23,708 nt of DNA from JAAYJR01 sp964611525. GTDB lineage: Bacteria; Bacteroidota; Bacteroidia; Bacteroidales; Prolixibacteraceae. The notes under the pieces are model-generated. The model was not told the origin of the DNA, made no database searches, and saw nothing but the letters and a program-made list of their open reading frames with translations. The stretch spans positions 1-23,708 of the forward strand of contig CAZTAL010000048.1 in assembly GCA_964611525.1 (NCBI GenBank), given 5' to 3'. Positions 16,183 to 23,561 of the stretch are shown here, piece by piece (the first letter of the stretch is position 1; each line of letters starts with the position of its first letter). The translations under genes and the position numbers were made by a program.

Positions 16183-16872
16183 TCAAACTATCAATTTATA
16201 GCCCTTACCATGTACATTGATAATCTCAACGGAGGGTTCGTCTTTAAGGTGTTTTCGCAGCTTGGTTATGTAAACATCCATACTTCGGGCATTAAAATAA
16301 TTATCGTCAATCCATATTGACTTTAATGCATAGTTTCTTTCAAGAACCTTATTGGCATTCTGGCAAAGCAATTTCAGCAGGTCTGATTCTTTTGTAGTAA
16401 GTTTTACTGTTTGTGATCCGTCGGACAGAGTTTGTTTTCGAGTATCAAAAGTATATTTGCCCAGCGTAAAAACCGGTTCTGCTAAAGCTTGTGACTCCTG
16501 TGTTGTCCTTCTCAGGATGGCTTCTATCCGGAATATCAGCTCTTCCATGCTGAAAGGCTTTGTTATATAATCATCTGCTCCCAGCTTAAAACCTTCTATC
16601 ACATCATCTTTAAGATTTTTTGCTGTAAGAAAAAGAATGGGTATGTCTGCATTTATTATACGTATATCCTTAGCCAGTGAAAAACCGTCTTTTTTGGGCA
16701 TCATTATATCCAAGATACAAATGTCGTAATGTTCTTTCATAAATCCTTTAAATGCAGCTTCACCGTCAGGATAAAGATCAGCCTCGAATCCCTTGGCAAT
16801 TAAATATTCTTTTAATAATAATCCTAAATTTTCGTCATCCTCTGCCAGTAGTAATTTTATTTTTTGTTCCAT
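16183..16872 (-). CDS. rprY: OmpR-family response regulator, RprY-like
   Basis: A cytoplasmic DNA-binding response regulator of 229 residues. The receiver domain (about 5-120) has the acidic pair E11-D12, the phosphoacceptor D55 in CILDIMMPKKDG, T83 in FLTAK and K105 in ITKPF. The winged-helix effector domain (about 131-229) has KLTTKESDLLKLLC, then RSMDVYITKLRKHL as recognition region and ends NVHGKGYKLIV. It starts one base after the kinase stop codon, so the two are one operon with kinase first. The pair resembles RprX/RprY of Bacteroides; that name is by family resemblance and operon shape. Targets are not evident, but the paired palindrome upstream of the kinase is a candidate autoregulatory site. 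Confidence 0.85.
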   Translation of the reverse strand: MEQKIKLLLAEDDENLGLLLKEYLIAKGFEADLYPDGEAAFKGFMKEHYDICILDIMMPKKDGFSLAKDIRIINADIPILFLTAKNLKDDVIEGFKLGADDYITKPFSMEELIFRIEAILRRTTQESQALAEPVFTLGKYTFDTRKQTLSDGSQTVKLTTKESDLLKLLCQNANKVLERNYALKSIWIDDNYFNARSMDVYITKLRKHLKDEPSVEIINVHGKGYKLIV

Positions 16873-16873
16873 A

Positions 16874-18445
16874 TTAATGATTTATTTTAGGCAACAATAT
16901 ACTAAACATTGTTCCTTTATTAACTGCACTTTCTAATTTTATTTTTCCATTGTGTAAATCCACAACCTTTTTTACGTAACTCAGCCCTAGTCCGAATCCC
17001 TTTACATTGTGAACATTACCTGTAGGTACACGGTAAAAACGGTCAAATATTTGAGATTGGTGTTCTTTGGGTATACCAATACCTTTGTCCTTTACCGTGA
17101 TAGCTATATGTTCATTTTTATTCTCTGTCATAACAGTGATATCCGGATTATCTTTACTGTATTTCATTGCATTGTCGAGCAAGTTGAAGATTACATTTGT
17201 TAAATGTACTTCATCGCCCTTTACATGTGAATCTGTTGCATTTAATTCTGAATGTAGTAGCCCGTTTTTATTTTTAATCCTGAGTTCAAAGTTATTAAGT
17301 ATTGTATTTATTGTATTGTTTATATCGAATTCTTTAAATTTCAATTTTAATCTCCCCTCATTAAAAACAGCCATTTGCAGCACTTTTTCCACTTGAAAGC
17401 TGAGACGTTTGCTTTCCTGGTTAATTACCCGCGATACATGTTCAATAGTTTTCGGTGTATTTGTAATGGTGCCATCTTCCAACATTTGACTGGCCAAAGA
17501 AATTGTTGAAATTGGGGTTTTCAATTCGTGAGTCATATTGTTGATAAAGTCATTTTTTATCATTGACAGCTTTTTTTGCCTGAAAATGATCATAAGGGAA
17601 TATGCAAAAATAGCTATCAGCAAAGCAGTCAGTATGATAGTAGGTATAACGGTAAGTCCTGTAGCACGTAAGAGTAAGCCGGTACGCTCCGGAAAATAAA
17701 TATAAAGGTAATTAGGTTGCTGCCCGTCGTAATCGTATGGGAAAAGAAGACTGTAATACTGCCTTTTTTTGTCGGGATTATAGCCAGGGCTTCCAAAAAT
17801 CAATTTATCTTTTCCCTGGTTTGCAGAGCGGATTGCATATTTATAATCCAGATCAATCCCGGCTTCCTGAAAAATATTGTCTATAGCTTGTTTCAAAAAT
17901 GAAGAATCTATACGTTCTTCGAGCAATCTTTCCTCAAGTAGAATTTTATAGTTGCTCCAGTTCATATCTTTTAACCATCTTTCTCTTTTGCGTTCTAAAT
18001 CGAGGTTATATTTATCAAAGTGATCTAAAGACGTGATATCATCGAAATCTTTGTTGAGAAGATCATTGTTTTTTAGTGTTTTTACAGAGTCGGAAAAATC
18101 GATTTGCAGTTCCTCTTTGTAACTTCCGAAGATGTTGCGTTCTGAGTAACTAAACTGGAAATTGATAGAAGTACTAACTGATCCCTGCCGCGGAAAAATA
18201 TTTAAGTTGTCATTAGTATTGTTTTTCCCCGGTAAATGGCCGAGACGCGCACTCCTTCTTGCCAATCGCTGCTCATAAAGCTCCAGTTGGTCAACTACCC
18301 GTTTAAGTCCGCTTTTAACTAACTGGTCGAATTGTTCTTCCCTGATATCAGATGCTGTCTTGATCAGATTGGTTTGAACCACTATCAAACCTGCAAGCAC
18401 AAATGCCATTACTAAAATTAATGATAATAATACTTTTCTGCTCAT
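16874..18445 (-). CDS. rprX: Sensor histidine kinase, RprX-like
   Basis: An inner-membrane sensor kinase of 523 residues. TM1 is 5-24 and TM2 about 263-288, leaving a periplasmic sensor domain of about 235 residues with no recognisable ligand motif. The HisKA domain has FINNMTHELKTPIST (300-314) with H306 as phosphorylation site. The ATPase domain shows the N box NLLDNAMKYS (421-430), G1 DKGIGIP (453-459), F box IFDRFYR (466-472) and G2 GFGLGLS (483-489). All catalytic boxes are intact. The ATG at 18445 lies only 4 bases after a perfect -7 box. The next Met is inside TM1, so this start is secure and a leaderless mRNA is predicted. The response regulator follows after one base. Confidence 0.9.
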   Translation of the reverse strand: MSRKVLLSLILVMAFVLAGLIVVQTNLIKTASDIREEQFDQLVKSGLKRVVDQLELYEQRLARRSARLGHLPGKNNTNDNLNIFPRQGSVSTSINFQFSYSERNIFGSYKEELQIDFSDSVKTLKNNDLLNKDFDDITSLDHFDKYNLDLERKRERWLKDMNWSNYKILLEERLLEERIDSSFLKQAIDNIFQEAGIDLDYKYAIRSANQGKDKLIFGSPGYNPDKKRQYYSLLFPYDYDGQQPNYLYIYFPERTGLLLRATGLTVIPTIILTALLIAIFAYSLMIIFRQKKLSMIKNDFINNMTHELKTPISTISLASQMLEDGTITNTPKTIEHVSRVINQESKRLSFQVEKVLQMAVFNEGRLKLKFKEFDINNTINTILNNFELRIKNKNGLLHSELNATDSHVKGDEVHLTNVIFNLLDNAMKYSKDNPDITVMTENKNEHIAITVKDKGIGIPKEHQSQIFDRFYRVPTGNVHNVKGFGLGLSYVKKVVDLHNGKIKLESAVNKGTMFSILLPKINH

Positions 18446-18449
18446 ATGG

Positions 18450-18457
18450 CAAAGATA
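18450..18457 (-). promoter_or_regulatory. -7 promoter box abutting the sensor kinase start codon
   Basis: CAAAGATA on plus reads TATCTTTG on minus, an exact TAnnTTTG match identical to the lysS and recJ boxes. Only CCAT separates it from the kinase ATG, so transcription should begin at or within a few bases of the start codon. No clear -33 TTTG is seen. Confidence 0.5.
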
Positions 18458-18540
18458 ATTCTATTAAAAACCTGAAGATAAAAATCTTAACATTATTTAA
18501 CACGACAATTATGAATGTAAAATTTATTAACCCCTCTCCT

Positions 18541-18584
18541 TACCCTTAAGGTAAAAATTGTTACCTTAAGGGTATGATTTTTTT
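18541..18584. promoter_or_regulatory. Perfect 14-bp inverted repeat with two CCTTAAGG palindromes
   Basis: TACCCTTAAGGTAA (18541-18554) and TTACCTTAAGGGTA (18561-18574) are exact reverse complements around the loop AAATTG. Each arm also contains the 8-base palindrome CCTTAAGG, with centres exactly 20 bases apart. On the plus strand TGA and seven T residues follow, which looks like an intrinsic terminator, but no plus-strand gene precedes it. On minus, the direction of purN and of the kinase operon, no U-tract follows. It lies 96 bases upstream of the kinase start. A two-site operator, an mRNA 3'-end structure for purN, or a terminator for antisense transcription are all possible. Confidence 0.55.
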
Positions 18585-18807
18585 ATATTATTAGCACCTA
18601 ATATCTAATATAGTTTTCACAAAATATAAACTTAAACTTAAATAAAATACAAAGTTAAAATAATTTATTCTGAGGGACTTAATATGCGATATAATTTGGC
18701 TTTTAAAACTATTTAATACAATTTCAAATAGTAATGCACACTATAAAACTTTATTGCGATTTCACTTTAAATATTAAGTAAATAACAAAGTTTTGAAATT
18801 CAATTTG

Positions 18808-19380
18808 TCAGAGACCTTTCATTAAAATTTTTTCTATCACTTCAGGGAAATACTTATATTCAAGTTTATGAATTTTATGAGCTATTTTCTCCGGTGTGTC
18901 ATCGGGTTTGACCGGACATTTAGCCTGAAATATAATCTCCCCCTCATCATATTTATCATTTACATAGTGTATCGAAATACCCGTTTCCTTGTCCCCGCTC
19001 GCAACAACTGCCTGATGTACCTTTATTCCGTACATACCTTTGCCTCCGTATTTTGGCAATAAAGCAGGATGAATATTTATTATGGTAAAATCGTTTATCA
19101 TATCATCGGGTATAAGCCACAAAAATCCTGCTAAAACAATTAAATCGATTTTATGTTCTTTAAGCTTAGAATGAACCTTACCACTTTCATATAGCTGTTT
19201 CCGGTTAAAAACAAATGTATCCACTCCAAGTGATGCAGCACGGGTCAATGCATATGCGGAGGGATTATTACTCCACAAAGAATCAACTTCGATAAATTTA
19301 TTTTTATCGAAATATTTAATAATATTTTCCGCATTTGTACCTGATCCGGATGCAAATATTGCAATTTTCTTAACATTCAT
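18808..19380 (-). CDS. purN: Phosphoribosylglycinamide formyltransferase
   Basis: Transfers the formyl group of 10-formyl-THF to glycinamide ribonucleotide, the third step of purine synthesis. The 190-residue protein has the substrate-phosphate loop FASGSGTNAENI (8-19), VLAGFLWLIP (81-90), and the catalytic INIHPALLPKYGG (101-113) with N and H of the IHPALLP motif. The VHQAVVASGDKETGISIHYV segment carries the conserved Thr-Gly and His, and YDEGEIIFQ the conserved aspartate. All known key residues are present. It is divergent from acpP, with about 180 bp between, and has its own -7 box. purE, an earlier entry in the same pathway, lies 9 kb away, so the pathway is scattered here. Confidence 0.96.
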   Translation of the reverse strand: MNVKKIAIFASGSGTNAENIIKYFDKNKFIEVDSLWSNNPSAYALTRAASLGVDTFVFNRKQLYESGKVHSKLKEHKIDLIVLAGFLWLIPDDMINDFTIINIHPALLPKYGGKGMYGIKVHQAVVASGDKETGISIHYVNDKYDEGEIIFQAKCPVKPDDTPEKIAHKIHKLEYKYFPEVIEKILMKGL

Positions 19381-19393
19381 TTTATATTAGTTT

Positions 19394-19430
19394 AACACAA
19401 TTGAATAAATGAACAATGTGTTCAAATTTA
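19394..19430 (-). promoter_or_regulatory. purN -7 box with adjoining inverted repeat
   Basis: CAAATTTA at 19423-19430 reads TAAATTTG on minus, a full TAnnTTTG match, predicting a leader of about 36 bases. Directly next to it lies an inverted repeat: AACACA(A)TTG (19394-19403, one base bulged) with CAATGTGTT (19414-19422), spacer AATAAATGAA. The repeat spans the predicted transcription start, a good place for an operator, though it may be chance. Confidence 0.45.
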
Positions 19431-19482
19431 AGATATTATAATTCCATTATTTCTAACGAGTGTATTTTTTTTATATTTTTTC

Positions 19483-19514
19483 TTTGAAATATAATTCGTA
19501 AATGTATTACTTTG
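19483..19514 (+). promoter_or_regulatory. Promoter of acpP (-33 TTTG and -7 TTACTTTG)
   Basis: TTTG at 19483-19486 and TTACTTTG at 19507-19514 are separated by 20 bases, the expected Bacteroidota spacing. The -7 box differs from TAnnTTTG at one position. It is the only promoter in the window for which I see both elements at normal spacing. The predicted leader to the acpP ATG is about 42 bases, AT-rich and unstructured, as is usual for efficiently translated genes in this phylum. Confidence 0.6.
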
Positions 19515-19562
19515 CACGGAATTATTAAAATTCAAAATTATTATTAACCAAAATTTAGAATT

Positions 19563-19799
19563 ATGTCTGACGTTGCAGCAAAAGTAAAAGCAATTATTGT
19601 TGATAAATTAGGAGTTGATGAAAGTGAAGTAACCGACGAAGCTTCTTTCACTAATGATCTGGGGGCAGATTCGCTCGACACTGTTGAGTTAATTATGGAA
19701 TTCGAAAAAGAATTTGATCTTGCTATACCGGACGATCAGGCTGAGAAAATTTCCACTGTCGGAGAAGCCATTCAACACATTGAAGAGGCGATAAAGTAA
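19563..19799 (+). CDS. acpP: Acyl carrier protein
   Basis: Carries growing acyl chains as thioesters on a phosphopantetheine arm for fatty acid, phospholipid and lipid A synthesis. The 78-residue acidic protein has the modification site GADSLDTVELIMEFE (34-48), with the serine of DSL as attachment point, preceded by the typical ASFTNDLGAD. Length and helix pattern are standard. It is followed by fabF after 16 bp, the classic acpP-fabF pair, and led by the best promoter in the window, which fits its normally high expression. Confidence 0.97.
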   Translation: MSDVAAKVKAIIVDKLGVDESEVTDEASFTNDLGADSLDTVELIMEFEKEFDLAIPDDQAEKISTVGEAIQHIEEAIK

Positions 19800-19815
19800 A
19801 CCAGAAGGTTAGTTT

Positions 19816-21057
19816 ATGGATTTAAAACGGGTAGTTATTACCGGACTCGGGACTGTTAATCCCTGTGGCAACACTGTTGATGAATTTTGGGGAAACCTCA
19901 AAAACGGAATTAGTGGTTGCGCACCTATTACAAAATTTGATGCTTCAAAGCACAAAACACATTTTGCCTGTGAAGTAAAGAATTTTAATTCGAGTGAGTA
20001 TATTGACCGTAAGGAGGCCCGCAAATACGATTTGTACACCCAATATGCAATTGTAAGTGCAGACCAGGCCGTTTCCGACTCGGGTCTTGATATGGAGAAA
20101 TTTGACCATGACAGGGCGGGAGTAATTTGGGGTGCTGGTATTGGTGGGCTACAGACTTTTTTTGAAGAGGTAAGAGCTTACAGGGAAGATAATCCCAGGT
20201 TTTCGCCGTTTTTTATTCCCAAAATGATAGCTAATATTGCCGGTGGGATAATTTCTATTAAGTATTCTTTCAGGGGGCCTAATTTTACCACAGTAACAGC
20301 TTGTGCGTCTTCTTCTCATGCCATAATAGAAGCTTTTAATATTATTCGTATGGGAAAGGCTGATATTATGATTTCCGGGGGTTCCGAAGCAAGCGTTAAC
20401 GCGGCAGGTATTGCAGGGTTCAATTCCATGCGGGCTATTTCTACACGGAATGATGATCCTGAAACAGCTTCCCGTCCCTTCGATAAGGACAGGGATGGTT
20501 TTGTCATTGGTGAAGGAGGAGGAGCGCTGGTAATGGAAGAGTATGAATCCGCATTAAGACGGGGGGCAAAAATTTATGCCGAAATGATTGGCGGTGGTAT
20601 GTCTGCTGATGCCTTTCATATGACAGCGCCTGATCCTGAAGGTTATGGTGCCAGTCTGGTTATGAAATGGGCAATTGAAGATGCGGGATTATCACCCAAA
20701 GATGTAGATTATATTAATGTGCACGGAACATCCACTCCGCTTGGTGATATTTCCGAACCAAGGGCTGTTATTAAAACATTTGGGGATCATGCCTATAAGC
20801 TTAAGATGAGTTCTACAAAGTCAATGACAGGGCATTTGCTTGGAGCAACAGGTGCGGTTGAGAGTATTGCTACTATACTGACACTTAAAAACAGTCTGAT
20901 ACCACCTACTATCAACCACTTTACTGACGATCCCGAAATTGATAATAATCTTGATTTTACTTACAATGTTGCTAAAGAAGCAGAATTAAATGTTGCGCTT
21001 AGTAACACATTCGGGTTTGGCGGACATAACGCTACCCTGGTTTTTAAAAAATATTAA
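19816..21057 (+). CDS. fabF: Beta-ketoacyl-ACP synthase II
   Basis: Condenses malonyl-ACP with acyl-ACP in each fatty acid elongation cycle. The 413-residue protein has the active-site cysteine C163 in VTACASSSHAI, the catalytic histidines H303 (NVHGTSTPLGD) and H340 (KSMTGHLLGATGA), the conserved lysine K335, and the C-terminal NTFGFGGHNATLVF glycine-rich loop. Cys-His-His identifies an elongating KAS I/II enzyme and not FabH. It lies between acpP and rnc in the same orientation and is probably co-transcribed with both. A long hairpin shortly after its stop, inside rnc, may limit readthrough. Confidence 0.97.
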   Translation: MDLKRVVITGLGTVNPCGNTVDEFWGNLKNGISGCAPITKFDASKHKTHFACEVKNFNSSEYIDRKEARKYDLYTQYAIVSADQAVSDSGLDMEKFDHDRAGVIWGAGIGGLQTFFEEVRAYREDNPRFSPFFIPKMIANIAGGIISIKYSFRGPNFTTVTACASSSHAIIEAFNIIRMGKADIMISGGSEASVNAAGIAGFNSMRAISTRNDDPETASRPFDKDRDGFVIGEGGGALVMEEYESALRRGAKIYAEMIGGGMSADAFHMTAPDPEGYGASLVMKWAIEDAGLSPKDVDYINVHGTSTPLGDISEPRAVIKTFGDHAYKLKMSSTKSMTGHLLGATGAVESIATILTLKNSLIPPTINHFTDDPEIDNNLDFTYNVAKEAELNVALSNTFGFGGHNATLVFKKY

Positions 21058-21063
21058 ACATCT

Positions 21064-21798
21064 GTGGTTCGAAGGATTAAACAAAGAATAAAACTCTTTT
21101 CATCCCCACGAAAAGAGTTTTATTTGTTTCTTAAGGATTTGCTTGGCTTTTATCCGACAAATCTTAAGCTTTATGATCTGGCTTTTATACATAGGTCCTC
21201 CCCTGCATTTGATTCCCAGGGAAATCAGGTCAATAACGAGCGATTGGAATTTCTGGGTGACGCCATCCTGGGGGCAATTATTGCCGATTTCCTTTATAAC
21301 CGTTTTCCCCAACAGGACGAGGGTTTCCTTACCAAAAACCGGTCAAAACTGGTAAACCGTAATTTTCTTACAAAGTTAACCTGCGATATGGGACTCAATG
21401 TTTTTATCGATGCAAATACTACAAAAAATATCGATAAAAGCCATATATATGGTGATGCCCTTGAAGCGCTCATCGGTGCTATTTATCTGGACAGGGATTA
21501 TCAAACCGCCAAATATTTTGTCACCAAAAAGATATTATCACAATTTGTTAATATGAGTGAGATAGAGCAAAAGGACAGTAATTTTAAAAGCCGTCTGATT
21601 GAATGGAGTCAGAAACACAAAAAATCTGTGAAGTTTGAAACAACGGAGGAACCGGCTAATGATAAATCGAAATCTCCAAATTTTATTACCATTGTCAAAA
21701 TTGAGAATGAAAAAATGGGAAGTGGAACAGGAACTTCAAAAAAAGAGGCTCAGCAAAATGCGGCACGCGAAACATTAAATAAGCTGGAAGTTAAATGA
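21064..21798 (+). CDS. rnc: Ribonuclease III
   Basis: Cleaves double-stranded RNA during rRNA processing and mRNA decay. The 244-residue protein has the signature NERLEFLGDAILG (58-70), the catalytic GDALEALIGAIYLD (130-143, D131 and E134), and a C-terminal double-stranded-RNA-binding domain (about 171-242) ending GTGTSKKEAQQNAARETLNKL. The start is GTG, 6 bp after fabF. No ATG precedes the catalytic core in frame, and the KLFSSPRKEFYLFLKDLLGFYP segment is consistent with a real N-terminus. A 15-bp perfect inverted repeat covers codons 8-21 (separate entry). The stop overlaps the start of the LABN gene in ATGA. Confidence 0.95.
   Translation: MVRRIKQRIKLFSSPRKEFYLFLKDLLGFYPTNLKLYDLAFIHRSSPAFDSQGNQVNNERLEFLGDAILGAIIADFLYNRFPQQDEGFLTKNRSKLVNRNFLTKLTCDMGLNVFIDANTTKNIDKSHIYGDALEALIGAIYLDRDYQTAKYFVTKKILSQFVNMSEIEQKDSNFKSRLIEWSQKHKKSVKFETTEEPANDKSKSPNFITIVKIENEKMGSGTGTSKKEAQQNAARETLNKLEVK
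21087..21124 (+). promoter_or_regulatory. 15-bp perfect inverted repeat in the 5' coding region of rnc
   Basis: AATAAAACTCTTTTC (21087-21101) and GAAAAGAGTTTTATT (21110-21124) are exact reverse complements with loop ATCCCCAC. One further G-U pair closes the base (21086 with 21125). The repeat starts 23 bases after the rnc GTG and 29 bases after the fabF stop. In RNA this is a long continuous duplex, either a terminator-like or attenuating structure between fabF and rnc or a potential substrate for RNase III itself. Confidence 0.6.
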
Positions 21799-22487
21799 AT
21801 GAATATGTGGTTTATGTACTGGGATTTTTAGCTCAGTTCCTGTTTTTTGCCCGCACCATTGCACAATGGTTTAAATCAGAACAGGTGGGTGCGGTTATGT
21901 CTCCTGTCGTTTACTGGCAAATTAGCCTGGCAGGATCAATACTGATGCTGACATACGGGATATTGCGGAATGATTTCGCTATTGTTCTGGGACAATTTAT
22001 TGTTTATTCTATATATATTAGAAATCTCCAGTTAAAGCATTCATGGAGAAGAATGCATATAATTTCACGCTTGCTTGCGGTTTTGTTACCGCTATGTTTT
22101 ATAGGATGGCTGTTTTTCGGCCGGAACTATAATCTAAACTCCATTTTGAAAAATGAAAATGTTTCATTGCTTTTAATGATCTGGGGATCTGCCGGGCAGA
22201 TTATTTTCACTTTTCGTTTTATTTATCAATGGATTTATTCCGAAAACCGAAAAGATTCCATTCTGCCGTTAGGGTTTTGGATAATCAGTATGCTTGGTTC
22301 ATTAATGATTTTTATTTATTCAATTTATCGGCTTGATCCGGTGCTGTTTGTGGCTCACAGTTTCGGACTCTTTATTTATATACGTAATATTTTATTGCAT
22401 TTTGGCAAAAGGGGATTGTTTTCCAGATTGAATAATATTCCTGTAATAAGGGGAGTATTTCAGAAGATATCGGAGAAGATCAAATGA
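21795..22487 (+). CDS. Membrane protein with two lipid-A-disaccharide-synthase N-terminal (LABN) repeats
   Basis: A 230-residue inner-membrane protein made of two copies of the LABN domain, a small three-helix unit related to PQ-loop/SemiSWEET folds that is often found near lipid A and glycosyltransferase genes. Repeat 1 (about 10-79) reads GFLAQFLFFARTIAQW, VYWQISLAGSILML, FIVYSIYIRNLQL. Repeat 2 (about 131-200) reads GSAGQIIFTFRFIYQW, GFWIISMLGSLMIF, FGLFIYIRNILL. The copies align over their whole length. An extra helix (about 93-109) links them, giving roughly seven transmembrane segments. The gene overlaps rnc by 4 bp, so it is translationally coupled. Its role is unproven; transport or modification in envelope lipid assembly is the best guess. 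Confidence 0.8.
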   Translation: MNEYVVYVLGFLAQFLFFARTIAQWFKSEQVGAVMSPVVYWQISLAGSILMLTYGILRNDFAIVLGQFIVYSIYIRNLQLKHSWRRMHIISRLLAVLLPLCFIGWLFFGRNYNLNSILKNENVSLLLMIWGSAGQIIFTFRFIYQWIYSENRKDSILPLGFWIISMLGSLMIFIYSIYRLDPVLFVAHSFGLFIYIRNILLHFGKRGLFSRLNNIPVIRGVFQKISEKIK

Positions 22488-22684
22488 CAGTAAGGATGCC
22501 ATCTTTTCAATAATAATGTTTAAAAGTAAACAACCATTTTGGGTAAGTGAAATAATAATTTATGTCCGGAATAGGGCTTGCTAAATCTGAATGTCAGAAG
22601 TTTACTTTGTCTAAGTGATTGATATGAGGTCTGAGTATGACATAGATATTGATATTTTCTTATCCCCGCTATTTATCTTTTTAC

Positions 22685-22692
22685 TAACTTTG
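22685..22692 (+). promoter_or_regulatory. -7 promoter box abutting the CDF transporter start codon
   Basis: TAACTTTG matches TAnnTTTG and is followed by AAGTC and the ATG at 22698. With a start point a few bases after the box, the mRNA would have almost no leader. No -33 TTTG was found at normal spacing. Confidence 0.45.
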
Positions 22693-22697
22693 AAGTC

Positions 22698-23561
22698 ATG
22701 CGGCATAAGAATAAATATATCCTCCGTGAGGGATGGCTCTCTATTATTGGCAATATTTCATTATTTGGGCTAAAATACTGGGCTGGTTGTGCTACCGGTT
22801 CGCTGGCATTAATTGCCGATGCCTGGCATTCTTTGTCTGATACGGTATCATCCGGAATTGTATTAATTGGCGGAAAATTTTCCCGGAAGCCTGCTGATGA
22901 GGAACATCCTTTTGGTCATGGCCGTGCTGAGCATATCGCCGCTGTAATAATCGGAGTATTGCTTGCAGTGATAGCTTTTGATTTCATTATTAGTGCTATT
23001 GATAAGTTCAGTACCCGCGAGCAAACTTTTTTCGGGACTATTGCATGGATTGCACTTATTGTTTCTTTGGTTATGAAAGAATTAATGGCACAATATGCTT
23101 TTTATGGTGCAAGGAAGAGCAATTCACCCATGTTAAAGGCTGATGGCTGGCATCACAGGTCCGATGCCCTTTCATCAGTAATTATTTTAATAGGTATCGC
23201 TGTTGGCAGGTCTTTCTGGTGGACAGATGCGGTATTGAGTTTGATCGTAGCTTTGATGATAGGATGGGCAAGTTATTCAATTTTGGCTAAAGAAATTAAA
23301 TCATTACTTGGTGTAAGTCCCTCTGATGATTTGGTTAAGGCTATAAGACAGGAGTTGCATGAAAAATGCAACCGGCCTTTACATCTGCACCATATACAGA
23401 TGCATGATTACGGACAACACAAAGAAATGAGTTGCCATATAAAACTTCCTGCCGGTATGCCCCTTGAAGAAGCGCACAGGATTTGCTCAAAAGTTGAAGA
23501 TATCATACATGAGAGATTCGGAATAGTATCAACAGTGCACCCGGAACCAATAGAAGGATAA
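22698..23561 (+). CDS. Cation diffusion facilitator (zinc-type metal efflux transporter)
   Basis: A 287-residue proton-coupled divalent-metal exporter of the inner membrane. The transmembrane metal site is formed by HSLSD in TM2 (H44, D48) and HHRSD in TM5 (H152, D156); this HxxxD pair is typical of zinc-transporting members, while DxxxD suggests broader selectivity. The loop EEHPFGHGRAEH (69-79) is the conserved histidine segment between TM2 and TM3. About six helices span 13-200, followed by a ferredoxin-like cytoplasmic domain with HLHHIQMHDYG and VEDIIHERFG. Start at the first ATG; a -7 box lies 5 bp upstream. It stands apart from the LABN gene by 210 bp. Metal specificity is inferred only from the motif. 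Confidence 0.9.
   Translation: MRHKNKYILREGWLSIIGNISLFGLKYWAGCATGSLALIADAWHSLSDTVSSGIVLIGGKFSRKPADEEHPFGHGRAEHIAAVIIGVLLAVIAFDFIISAIDKFSTREQTFFGTIAWIALIVSLVMKELMAQYAFYGARKSNSPMLKADGWHHRSDALSSVIILIGIAVGRSFWWTDAVLSLIVALMIGWASYSILAKEIKSLLGVSPSDDLVKAIRQELHEKCNRPLHLHHIQMHDYGQHKEMSCHIKLPAGMPLEEAHRICSKVEDIIHERFGIVSTVHPEPIEG

Larger units (their letters stand above)
18446..18807. other. 362-bp gene-free interval between the sensor kinase and purN
   Basis: Both neighbours are on the minus strand, so this is the region upstream of the kinase and downstream of purN. It holds the kinase -7 box and the 14-bp inverted repeat at 18541-18574. The remainder (18585-18807) is AT-rich with no credible ORF, RNA gene or strong hairpin that I can see. 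Confidence 0.6.
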
